Source: Acholeplasmataceae bacterium
GTDB taxonomy: Bacteria; Bacillota_I; Bacilli_A; Acholeplasmatales; Acholeplasmataceae
Direction of reading: 5' to 3'
DNA: 21,969 nucleotides
Assembly: GCA_030656435.1 (NCBI GenBank)
Contig: JAUSOA010000296.1
Location: 1 to 21,969, forward strand
Made by a program: the position numbers and the translations under genes. Below are positions 15,817 through 21,923 of the stretch, piece after piece. Position 1 is the first letter of the stretch. The number at the start of each line of letters is the position of its first letter. A model generated the notes under the pieces. It was not told the DNA's origin. It searched no databases and worked only from the letters and a program-made list of their open reading frames with translations.

Positions 15817-16458
15817 TTACTTAGCACTTTTAATTGCAGATCTAACGACAACTAGTCCCTTATTAGGTCCTGGTACGCTTCCGCTAATTAATAGTAATTG
15901 ATTTTCTACATCCACACCAGCAACTTTCAAGTTTTGAATAGTTACTTGTTCAGCTCCCATTTGACCTGGTAGGTTTTTGCCCTTAAGCTTACCCTTGATA
16001 GGTCCCATAGAACCTACACCACGATGGTATCTAGAACCGTGTGACATTGGCCCTCTTGACTGGTTGTGTCTCTTAATTGTTCCTTCGAAACCCTTACCTT
16101 TAGAAGTTCCTGTTACATCTACTTCTTCGCCTATTGCGAATAAATCTGTCTTTACAAGGTCACCGACCGCTAAATCCACTAATTCATTGTTAAGCTCTTC
16201 TTTAAAGCGGATTTCTCTAATGAAGCGCTTAGGTGCTGTATTAGCTTTTTTCACGTGCCCTTGTTCAGGCTTGTTACTTAATTTGTCGCGTTTTGTTTCG
16301 AAACCAACTTGTGTAGCTACATAACCGTCTGTTTCAACAGTCTTTTGTTGTAGTACCACATTGTCAGCCACGTCTACGACAGTCACTGGAATGAGTACGC
16401 CATTTTCATCGAAAATCTGCGTCATACCAAGCTTTCTACCTAAGATTCCTTTGGCCAT
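15817..16458 (-). CDS. rplC: 50S ribosomal protein L3
   Basis: Early-assembling protein whose central loop approaches the peptidyl transferase centre. The 213 residues start MAKGILGRKLGMTQIFDENG and contain GFEGTIKRHNQSRGPMSHGS, then RYHRGVGSMGPIKGKLKGKN and LPGQMGAEQVTIQNLKV, the diagnostic L3 core. Length is normal. It lies 24 nt after rpsJ. Confidence 0.98.
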   Translation of the reverse strand: MAKGILGRKLGMTQIFDENGVLIPVTVVDVADNVVLQQKTVETDGYVATQVGFETKRDKLSNKPEQGHVKKANTAPKRFIREIRFKEELNNELVDLAVGDLVKTDLFAIGEEVDVTGTSKGKGFEGTIKRHNQSRGPMSHGSRYHRGVGSMGPIKGKLKGKNLPGQMGAEQVTIQNLKVAGVDVENQLLLISGSVPGPNKGLVVVRSAIKSAK

Positions 16459-16482
16459 AATTTTACCTCTTTCTTATTTTTA

Positions 16483-16791
16483 CTATTTCTTTAATACGAT
16501 ATCAATGCCTGATGGTAAATCAATATCCATTAATGCACTAATTGTTTTTGGGTTTGGATCAATGATTTGAATCAATCTCTTGTGCGTTCTACGTTCAAAC
16601 TGTTCACGTGAATCTTTATTAACGTGTGGGGAACGTAAGATTGTAAAGATTTCCTTTTCAGTAGGAAGAGGAATTGGTCCTTGAACTGTAGCACCAGTTC
16701 TAAGAGCGCTGTCAACAATCTTTTTAGCAGCTTGATCGATTAATCTGTGATCATATGCCTTCAAACGAATTTTAATTACATCTTTTGCCAT
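16483..16791 (-). CDS. rpsJ: 30S ribosomal protein S10
   Basis: First gene of the operon. S10 sits in the 30S head and is also NusE, the partner of NusB in antitermination. The 102 residues contain IRLKAYDHRLIDQAAKKIV (8-26), the PIPLPTEKEIFTILRSPHVN hairpin (39-58) and the SREQFERRTHKRLIQI signature (61-76). ATG at 16791 with AAGGAG 8-9 nt upstream, at the end of the structured leader. Confidence 0.98.
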   Translation of the reverse strand: MAKDVIKIRLKAYDHRLIDQAAKKIVDSALRTGATVQGPIPLPTEKEIFTILRSPHVNKDSREQFERRTHKRLIQIIDPNPKTISALMDIDLPSGIDIVLKK

Positions 16792-16916
16792 TTTATTAGC
16801 TCCTTTCGCCTATAATCTTGTATAGACTTGCTCCACAGAAAAACCTAACACGTAGACAACGGCTATCCGTGTGTCAGCAACCTTCCATTTCACAGCCTGC
16901 TCGTTTTCACACGAGC
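16792..16916 (-). promoter_or_regulatory. Structured 5' leader of the S10 operon
   Basis: About 125 nt separate the predicted transcription start from rpsJ. Three elements are visible on the minus strand. First, GCTCGT/ACGAGC with a 6-nt loop (16899-16916) sits at the very 5' end. Second, an irregular stem CTGACAC/GTGTTAG (16871-16877 with 16845-16851) encloses a small CGG-ATAG-CCG hairpin and is followed by GTTTTTC, so it could act as an attenuator. Third, a weak CTATA/TATAG hairpin precedes the ribosome-binding site. Long leaders here often mediate autoregulation by ribosomal proteins. Which protein acts is not shown by the sequence. Confidence 0.55.
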
Positions 16917-16922
16917 GTAATA

Positions 16923-16951
16923 ATTATATAAGAAAAGAATGAGAAAAGCAA
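16923..16951 (-). promoter_or_regulatory. S10 operon promoter
   Basis: On the minus strand: -35 TTGCTT (16946-16951), exactly 17 nt, then a perfect -10 TATAAT (16923-16928). Transcription should begin near 16916. No convincing internal promoter is seen in the next 14 kb, where gaps are 27 nt or less apart from overlaps. This single sigma-A-type promoter therefore probably serves all 30 genes. Confidence 0.8.
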
Positions 16952-16974
16952 CACTTTTGTCGCATTTTCTCATT
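16929..16974 (-). terminator. Terminator of the glucokinase/EI-like operon, overlapping the S10 promoter
   Basis: A 10-bp inverted repeat, AATGAGAAAA (16938-16947) and TTTTCTCATT (16965-16974), is extended inward by imperfect pairs. On the minus strand it is followed by CTTTTCTTA (16929-16937). It lies about 40 nt past the stop of the EI-like gene. The 3' arm and the following bases contain part of the -35 and the spacer of the S10 promoter. Confidence 0.6.
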
Positions 16975-17015
16975 TCTCATGTGATTTTGTTTATTTAGTT
17001 GAGCATTTTTGATTG

Positions 17016-18692
17016 CTACTTGGGGTCTTTGTCTTTATCCTTATCGAGGGATTTTTTTAATTCCAAAGCAAGTTTTTTAGCTCTCTTCTCTGCTCTATAT
17101 CCCTTATACTTACCAATCGATGCCAAATGTTTAGCGAATACATGATGTACAAGATACATTTTATTGGCAGGAATAGCAAATTCTTTAAATCCTCTTTTTA
17201 AAAACTTGTGTACTATATCAGGGTTAGTCAAAATATTCCCGTGAAAAATGTGTTTTTGAACTCCCTTTATTCGTTGTAGACGGTTATGCAAACGTCTTAA
17301 ATCATCTAAACTGACTGAATTAATCATTTCAATGTGTGCATTTCCTTTTAACTTATCGAAATCGTCATCTATTTCGTCATAGAAATCATCTAAACCTATG
17401 ATAATAAAGTCGAGTTTTCTAAAATCATCAGCATACATGATCGCCACCTCAGACTCTAGTGCCCCACCGATACTCGGTCTTAACGCTTTTTTCTTATCGA
17501 AATGGTACTGAATATGCATTATCCATTCCTTTACTTCTTCCTTACGAATCATCATTGGCACAACAATGTGTATTTTTGTCTGTGTTTCAAGTGATGCCGA
17601 TGCCGCAGCATCGAGAAAGGTTTCAAAAACACTACCGTATTTGTCTAGACCATCACAATCTGTACATTCTTCTCCCATTATTTCTAGCTTAATATTGTTA
17701 TCAAAATGAGGAATTTCGATGAACACATCTTTCCCATTCATCTTCTTAATTATCTCCACATATTTTACAGTTTGTTCTTCCAAACTAGGGGTTATACCCC
17801 TTGCAGCATAATAATACTCTGTTCTAAAGGAACATAATCCATAGTAATTATTAGATTGAGCGATTGAATCAACCGATAGCGAATTCACTGCAGATCCATA
17901 AATTTTAATTCGATTATCTTTAAAATCAAGTGTTTCTAAATTGATATCTAAACTATTTTTTATCATCAACGCGTGTTCAACTCTTTGTTGCTTTGATGGA
18001 TTCATTATAATTTTTTTGCTTTTTTGATCAATTAATATGTAATCTTTGCTAGTAATTTCTTCTTTACAAAGAACAAGTGGAATCCCAAAATCAATCGCAT
18101 AAGCATTTGGTTCTCCACTTTTTTGTTTGTTCTTACATATTATCCCCTGTAAGAAACTCGATACACCATCAAATAACTCAGATTGAAAATCATCCGTAAC
18201 AAAAATAAAATCGCTTTTTACATTTTGAATAAGCTTGTGTATAAGGACTTTATTGATGAGGCTCAGTGTTCTTTTTCGTACATACTCTATTATATCTAGG
18301 ACTTCTTTCTTTGAAGTCCAGCGATATGGCTCGTTAAGAACCTTGCTTGTATTAGCATCAAACGCTTTTAAGAATGCTTTTCTTATATCCATTTTGCTAT
18401 CAAATACAAACGATTTAAATTGCATAAGAAAAGGTCCTCTATGCAATATATTGACAGCATTCATTAATGCTCCATCAATAATCTTTGATACATCAACACT
18501 TGCGTGAATACTTCTTGCAATCTTCATTTCTTTATCCACAATTTCTTGAAGCTTTTCTATAAAATTCGCAAACAATTTTGAACTGTTTGCTACTTTGTCA
18601 AGAATATCTTTATAAACTATTGCTTTACCCTGAGCATCTCCACTTATTAAAAAAATACATTTTTCTTTATGCACATATACGTTATCCAGCAT
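17016..18692 (-). CDS. Degenerate PTS enzyme I-like protein, predicted catalytically inactive
   Basis: Full-length (558 residues) homologue of PEP-protein phosphotransferase (PtsI). The EI order is visible: a helical N-terminal region (30-150), a swivelling phosphohistidine domain (160-233), then a PEP-binding barrel with GLCSFRTEYYYAARGITPSLEEQ (GLCSFRTEYYY near 285-295) and IIIGLDDF (430-437). Key residues are lost. The GGRTSHSAI box with the phosphorylated histidine reads KSGEPNAYA (E194 aligns with His). The catalytic cysteine of CGEMAGD aligns with H484. The RTLDIGGDK arginine and NPFLGYRAIR block are missing, and GTNDL is GLDDF. R290 and E413 remain. A K/D-rich tail ends it. Start ATG 18692; an adjacent TTG at 18695 is also possible. 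It follows the glucokinase gene by 16 nt. A regulatory or scaffold role is inference. Confidence 0.8.
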   Translation of the reverse strand: MLDNVYVHKEKCIFLISGDAQGKAIVYKDILDKVANSSKLFANFIEKLQEIVDKEMKIARSIHASVDVSKIIDGALMNAVNILHRGPFLMQFKSFVFDSKMDIRKAFLKAFDANTSKVLNEPYRWTSKKEVLDIIEYVRKRTLSLINKVLIHKLIQNVKSDFIFVTDDFQSELFDGVSSFLQGIICKNKQKSGEPNAYAIDFGIPLVLCKEEITSKDYILIDQKSKKIIMNPSKQQRVEHALMIKNSLDINLETLDFKDNRIKIYGSAVNSLSVDSIAQSNNYYGLCSFRTEYYYAARGITPSLEEQTVKYVEIIKKMNGKDVFIEIPHFDNNIKLEIMGEECTDCDGLDKYGSVFETFLDAAASASLETQTKIHIVVPMMIRKEEVKEWIMHIQYHFDKKKALRPSIGGALESEVAIMYADDFRKLDFIIIGLDDFYDEIDDDFDKLKGNAHIEMINSVSLDDLRRLHNRLQRIKGVQKHIFHGNILTNPDIVHKFLKRGFKEFAIPANKMYLVHHVFAKHLASIGKYKGYRAEKRAKKLALELKKSLDKDKDKDPK

Positions 18693-18708
18693 CAAATTGG
18701 TGTCCTTT

Positions 18709-19641
18709 TTATTTTTTATTTACGTAGCTTGCAGCTCCTATAATGCCTGCATCATTCCCTGTTCTTGCCAAAATAAACGGTATGTCTCCTGTATTAAATC
18801 TTGCGTGCTTTTTATAGTGTTTTTTTATCGTGTCAATCAAAATATCGCCTGCTTTGGAAACTCCTCCACCAATTATAAATATATCCGGATCTAAGCTTAC
18901 AGCTAGAATACTTGCACTTATTGCCATATATTCACCAATCCGGTCTATAACCTTCATTGCTACTATATCACCATCTTTTGCATAATCAAAAACATCTTTA
19001 ACTGTTAGTTTATTTAAATCTAATCTTGTTGGATATTCTTTTGAGAATTCAATAGTTTGCTTCAATATTGCAGATGTCCCGCATACTTGCTCAAGACATC
19101 CTGATAAACCACAACTGCACGGCTCAGTTCCTTCAAAAACGTGCATGTGACCTATTTCTCCACCAGCCCCTGTTCTACCCTCAAGAATTTCTCCATCAAT
19201 AATGATTCCTCCGCCAACCCCTGTTCCTAGTGTATAAAAAACTGCATTATTGTGGGGAATCTCAAGACTCTGATTTTCTCCATAAGCTGCTATGTTTGCA
19301 TCATTAGAAACAGCAATTTTTAAGTTGCTGGGTAAGTATTTATTCATTGAGGCGTATATATCTAATTTCTCCCATTTTAAATTGGGGCATTTTTCGACAT
19401 ATCCATTTTTAACTGGACACGGTACAGCGATACCAACCCCCTCTATTTGACTCATTTCGATACAGTTTTTTTTATTCATACTTTCGATAACTTCACCAAC
19501 AAGTGAAAAAATGCTTGTTTCGTGATTGGAAAGGGGGGTACTGCTTTCTGCTTTTTGAATAAGTTCCATTTCAGGGCTAGAAAAAAGGCCAAACTTTATA
19601 TTCGTTCCACCAATATCAACACCATAGACATACTTTTTCAT
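18709..19641 (-). CDS. ROK-family glucokinase
   Basis: Predicted sugar kinase, most likely ATP + glucose to glucose 6-phosphate. The 310 residues have the ATP phosphate-binding DIGGTNIKFGLF (9-20), catalytic D114 in SNDANIAAYGE, GTGVGGGII (139-147), the sugar-binding GEIGH (161-165) and the ROK zinc motif CSCGLSGCLE (175-184, C175, C177, C182 with H165). GEIGH plus an intact zinc site favours glucose or a close hexose. There is no N-terminal helix-turn-helix, so it is an enzyme, not a ROK repressor. A strong AGGGAGG lies 7 nt before the ATG. It is co-transcribed with the EI-like gene 16 nt downstream, suggesting sugar uptake without phosphorylation by the PTS. Confidence 0.92.
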   Translation of the reverse strand: MKKYVYGVDIGGTNIKFGLFSSPEMELIQKAESSTPLSNHETSIFSLVGEVIESMNKKNCIEMSQIEGVGIAVPCPVKNGYVEKCPNLKWEKLDIYASMNKYLPSNLKIAVSNDANIAAYGENQSLEIPHNNAVFYTLGTGVGGGIIIDGEILEGRTGAGGEIGHMHVFEGTEPCSCGLSGCLEQVCGTSAILKQTIEFSKEYPTRLDLNKLTVKDVFDYAKDGDIVAMKVIDRIGEYMAISASILAVSLDPDIFIIGGGVSKAGDILIDTIKKHYKKHARFNTGDIPFILARTGNDAGIIGAASYVNKK

Positions 19642-19671
19642 AAGTCAACCTCCCTATAATTCCTATAAATT

Positions 19672-19677
19672 ATTATA
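19672..19677 (-). promoter_or_regulatory. Putative -10 of the glucokinase operon
   Basis: A perfect TATAAT on the minus strand about 30 nt before the glucokinase ATG, downstream of the regulator gene's terminator. No good -35 is found 16-18 nt upstream, so the assignment rests on the -10 and the position only. The rest of 19678-19720 shows nothing I recognise. Confidence 0.4.
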
Positions 19678-19720
19678 TACCGAATTCATGAAAACCTATC
19701 TAAAAATTTCTATATTCTTC

Positions 19721-19748
19721 AAATAAAAAGCATCCTTAAGGATGCTTT
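19721..19748 (-). terminator. Rho-independent terminator after the FabT-like gene
   Basis: Perfect 9-bp stem AAAGCATCC/GGATGCTTT (19727-19735 with 19740-19748) with a TTAA loop. On the minus strand it is followed by TTTTTATTT. It begins about 19 nt past the regulator's stop and separates the degV-fabT unit from the glucokinase unit. Confidence 0.88.
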
Positions 19749-19766
19749 ACTTTAGTTCTTATGTTT

Positions 19767-20204
19767 TTAATAGTGTTCCTTAAAATATCTGCTTATGTTT
19801 TCCAATGATTTCATAAGAACTTCGTCTTTTTCTAATTCCAAGTCTTTAAAAAGAGAAGATACCATCTCATTGTGAAATTCGTCATGAACCTTAAGAACTT
19901 CAAGCGCAGAGTCTGTTAATTTTAGATAAACTTTTCTACGATCTGCTTCATCTCTATATCTGAAGACATAGTTTTTTCGTACTAAAACATTAATGGATGT
20001 TGTTAATGTTCCTAAAGTAACTCTAAGCCTTTGAGCTACGCTGCCCATTGTTGGTATCTGGGAATTTTTAATTGCTTCTAATACATGGACTTCCGTCATG
20101 GAAATCTTTACACCTCTTTGTTTAAGAACATCTGACTCGATGCTTAAAATATGATTAAAAACATCCACCAACAACTCATTTATTACTTCCTTAGGAGAAA
20201 CCAC
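19767..20204 (-). CDS. fabT: MarR-family regulator, FabT-like
   Basis: Winged-helix repressor of 145 residues. The DNA-binding region, LRVTLGTLTTSINVLVRKNY followed by DEADRRKVYLKLT, and FHNEMV after it match, as I remember it, streptococcal FabT (ELMVTLGTVTTSLNNLERKGY, DRRVVHLHLT, FHKAMV) far beyond general MarR similarity. FabT represses fatty acid synthesis genes, with acyl-ACP as corepressor. I choose the GTG at 20204: AAAGGTGG lies 8 nt before it, whereas the more upstream GTG at 20216 falls inside that ribosome-binding site. It lies 17 nt after degV, sharing its promoter, and is followed by a terminator. A FabT-type palindrome upstream of degV suggests autoregulation. The family is confident; the symbol rests on similarity alone. 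Confidence 0.82.
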   Translation of the reverse strand: MVSPKEVINELLVDVFNHILSIESDVLKQRGVKISMTEVHVLEAIKNSQIPTMGSVAQRLRVTLGTLTTSINVLVRKNYVFRYRDEADRRKVYLKLTDSALEVLKVHDEFHNEMVSSLFKDLELEKDEVLMKSLENISRYFKEHY

Positions 20205-20221
20205 TCTGCATACCACCTTTT

Positions 20222-21073
20222 TTATAATACTATGTATCCAACACCTAATGTTCCAGGACCGGCATGAGCACCAACAACTGGTGTTAGCGGTACTAATTCT
20301 ACTACTATATCAGGTCTAAATCCTAGTATCTGTTGTTTAATCTCTTTAGCTTTGTCTTCATTATTAGTGAAGGCGATAAACATGATTACATTTTTTCCTT
20401 CAATATCGTGCTTAATTACTTCAACTAATCTAGCTTGGGCTTTACTTGTTGTTCTAATTTTTTCAAAAGGAACTAAACTACCGTCTCTTTGAACATGTAG
20501 TAATGGTTTAATTTTCAATAATGTACCTAGAAATCCACTTGCAGCAGATAGTCTACCATTCTTAACTAAGAATTTAAGAGTGTCAACAAGTACATAGATA
20601 TAAATGTGATCTCTAATTTTTTCTAATTTATCAATAATGTCTCTAACTTTGCTTCCGTTCTTAATCATCTTAATAGCTTCTAGGACTAAATACGCTTCCC
20701 CGTAGGAAACACTTCTAGAATCAATAACGAACACATTAATGCCTGGCACCATATCTTTTGCAAGAACTGCACCTTGATAAGTACCACTTAATTTCGAGGA
20801 TATAACTACTGCTATTATATCAGTATATCCCTCATCTTTCAACTCTTCATAAACACTTGCGATTTTACCAGTGGAGGTTTGTGAAGTAGACAAATCTATT
20901 TCTGGATTTGCATTGATAATGTCGTAGAATTCTTTTGCTTGAATATCGACATAATCTTCGTATTCTTTTCCTCCAAGATTTAAGGTAGATCTAATCATTT
21001 TCACTGGATAGTCTAACTTCATGTAATCAACGCCTGAGTTACCACATACTACAATTCCTATTTTCTCACTCAT
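20222..21073 (-). CDS. DegV/FakB-family fatty-acid-binding protein
   Basis: Predicted fatty-acid-binding subunit of the FakA/FakB system, which presents an exogenous fatty acid for phosphorylation to acyl phosphate. The 283 residues show the DegV blocks: TSQTSTG (63-69) and SSKLSGTYQ (92-100), whose serines and threonines bind the carboxylate; VFVIDSRSVS; KNGRLSAASGFLGTLLKIKP; and GAHAGPGTLGVGY near the end with the conserved histidine. The usual first block TDSTxD is altered to CGNSGVD. ATG at 21073 with AAGGAG upstream. The adjacent FabT-like gene and operator fit a role in lipid uptake. FakA is not in the window. Confidence 0.92.
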   Translation of the reverse strand: MSEKIGIVVCGNSGVDYMKLDYPVKMIRSTLNLGGKEYEDYVDIQAKEFYDIINANPEIDLSTSQTSTGKIASVYEELKDEGYTDIIAVVISSKLSGTYQGAVLAKDMVPGINVFVIDSRSVSYGEAYLVLEAIKMIKNGSKVRDIIDKLEKIRDHIYIYVLVDTLKFLVKNGRLSAASGFLGTLLKIKPLLHVQRDGSLVPFEKIRTTSKAQARLVEVIKHDIEGKNVIMFIAFTNNEDKAKEIKQQILGFRPDIVVELVPLTPVVGAHAGPGTLGVGYIVL

Positions 21074-21095
21074 CTTTTTACTTTCTCCTTCAAAT

Positions 21096-21112
21096 TATTT
21101 GAACTTCAAATA
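21096..21112. promoter_or_regulatory. Palindromic operator of FabT type
   Basis: TATTTGAACTTCAAATA is a perfect 7-3-7 inverted repeat with core TTTGA-ACT-TCAAA, the form associated with FabT sites in streptococci and lactococci as I recall them. A third half-site overlaps on the degV side, forming TTCAAAT-T-ATTTGAA (21089-21103). The palindrome begins about 10 bp downstream of the predicted -10 and lies in the 5' untranslated region of degV, where a bound dimer could block initiation. Confidence 0.65.
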
Positions 21113-21121
21113 TTATTACTA

Positions 21122-21127
21122 ATTATA
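21122..21127 (-). promoter_or_regulatory. Putative -10 of the degV-fabT operon
   Basis: Perfect TATAAT on the minus strand, about 50 nt before the degV ATG. No strong -35 is found at 16-18 nt; TTGAAT is present but 21 nt upstream. It lies next to a 10-bp palindrome ATGATATCAT. Confidence 0.45.
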
Positions 21128-21167
21128 TGATATCATAATGTTTATAGAATTCAACTAAAATGTATAT

Positions 21168-21749
21168 TTATTCATAAATATTAATTGTTTCTAATTGATG
21201 TAGTGCTAATAAGTTTTCTTGAATATTGATTTTTGCATGAATAAATCGTGACAACAAAGAAATTTCTTCATTATTGTATTCAATGTTCTCCTGATTTATG
21301 ACTGCGTGCACTCTATCGTATTCTGGTCTATAGATCATTACATAATTAACAACCTCGATGTTTTTGTCTACCATATTAGCAATTATTTGTCTATGACTTA
21401 TTGACTCCTGTAATTTTTTGGTGTAACGCTCTTCACTTCTTCTTTCATCCTGATTAAACATACCAAACTCGAGAACAATGATTAATCTGTCATAAACTAT
21501 CAAATAGTCTGTTCTCATGTGATTCCCATAAATAAGTGGATATTCCATTAGAATATGCATCTTTTCAGACTGTATACCACATTTAAAGAGTTCAAATAAC
21601 ATTCTTCGCATAAGAAGTAATGTATCAAACCATGTTATGATTTCTTCCTCTTTCAATGGCCAAATTGTAATAAAATTATCATTAAACTGTTTTCTCAATT
21701 CTCGATATATCGGTAATGTTTGATATAAGTCAACTCTATCTTTTAACAA
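21168..21749 (-). CDS. Hypothetical protein with possible PD-(D/E)XK-like core
   Basis: I do not recognise this gene. As drawn it encodes 193 residues from a TTG at 21749. The centre reads HMRTDYLIVYDRLIIVLEFG (77-96): an aspartate (D81) ending one strand and E94-F95-G96 in the next. It is followed by helix YTKKLQESISHRQIIANMV and a strand VEVVNY-like EVVNYVMIYRPEY. This order resembles nuclease-fold (PD-(D/E)XK or NERD-like) proteins, but the usual lysine of ExK is glycine here, so activity is doubtful. The TTG has only a weak AGAGAG before it. The frame stays open another ~28 codons upstream to a TGA near 21836 without ATG, GTG or TTG, so the real start is uncertain and a damaged 5' end is possible. 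Confidence 0.6.
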   Translation of the reverse strand: MLKDRVDLYQTLPIYRELRKQFNDNFITIWPLKEEEIITWFDTLLLMRRMLFELFKCGIQSEKMHILMEYPLIYGNHMRTDYLIVYDRLIIVLEFGMFNQDERRSEERYTKKLQESISHRQIIANMVDKNIEVVNYVMIYRPEYDRVHAVINQENIEYNNEEISLLSRFIHAKINIQENLLALHQLETINIYE

Positions 21750-21826
21750 TTGTCTCTCTATTTTCCATGATAGTTTATCTAAAAAATCTGAAAAAGTATT
21801 AAACTTATTAATTCCTGAAAAATAAT

Positions 21827-21848
21827 GTAAAGGTCAAATATTAACACT
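21827..21848. repeat. Direct repeat, copy 1 (22 nt)
   Basis: First of two identical 22-nt copies, core AGGTCAAATATTAACAC. The second starts 75 nt further right, at 21902. The end of this copy forms the left arm of a plus-strand terminator hairpin. Function unknown. Confidence 0.75.
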
Positions 21849-21871
21849 CTAACAATTTGGAGTGTTTTTTT
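21843..21871 (+). terminator. Terminator-like hairpin, plus orientation
   Basis: AACACTC (21843-21849) pairs with GAGTGTT (21860-21866), loop of 10 nt, followed by a run of T to 21871. In minus orientation it is not followed by T. No plus-strand gene lies to its left, so it may be an attenuator or the end of a short RNA. Confidence 0.5.
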
Positions 21872-21901
21872 GTATTCTAAGAGCATGAAACGAGGAGAAA
21901 C

Positions 21902-21923
21902 GTAAAGGTCAAATATTAACACT
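21902..21923. repeat. Direct repeat, copy 2 (22 nt)
   Basis: Second exact copy of the 22-nt repeat at 21827-21848. The bases after it differ from copy 1, so the terminator hairpin is not duplicated with it. Confidence 0.75.

Noticed and set aside
15977..16324. Plus-strand open frame of 115 codons
   Set aside because: Lies wholly inside rplC on the opposite strand. No ribosome-binding site and no recognisable product. Other plus-strand frames across the ribosomal genes are rejected for the same reason.
17016..18692. Pyruvate phosphate dikinase or PEP synthase fragment instead of EI-like
   Set aside because: Domain order (swivel domain before the barrel, helical N-terminal domain) and total length match EI, and no ATP-grasp domain is present.
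20205..20216. Upstream GTG start for the FabT-like regulator
   Set aside because: That GTG is part of the AAAGGTGG ribosome-binding site serving the GTG at 20204, and FabT proteins align from just after the later start.
21831..21848. CtsR-like site (AGGTCAAA heptad) in the direct repeats
   Set aside because: Only one heptad is present; the second half reads TAACACT, not the required tandem GTCAAA. No heat-shock gene is visible nearby.
21827..21848. Minus-strand TTGACC in the repeat as a -35 for the hypothetical gene
   Set aside because: No acceptable -10 lies 16-18 nt downstream in either copy.
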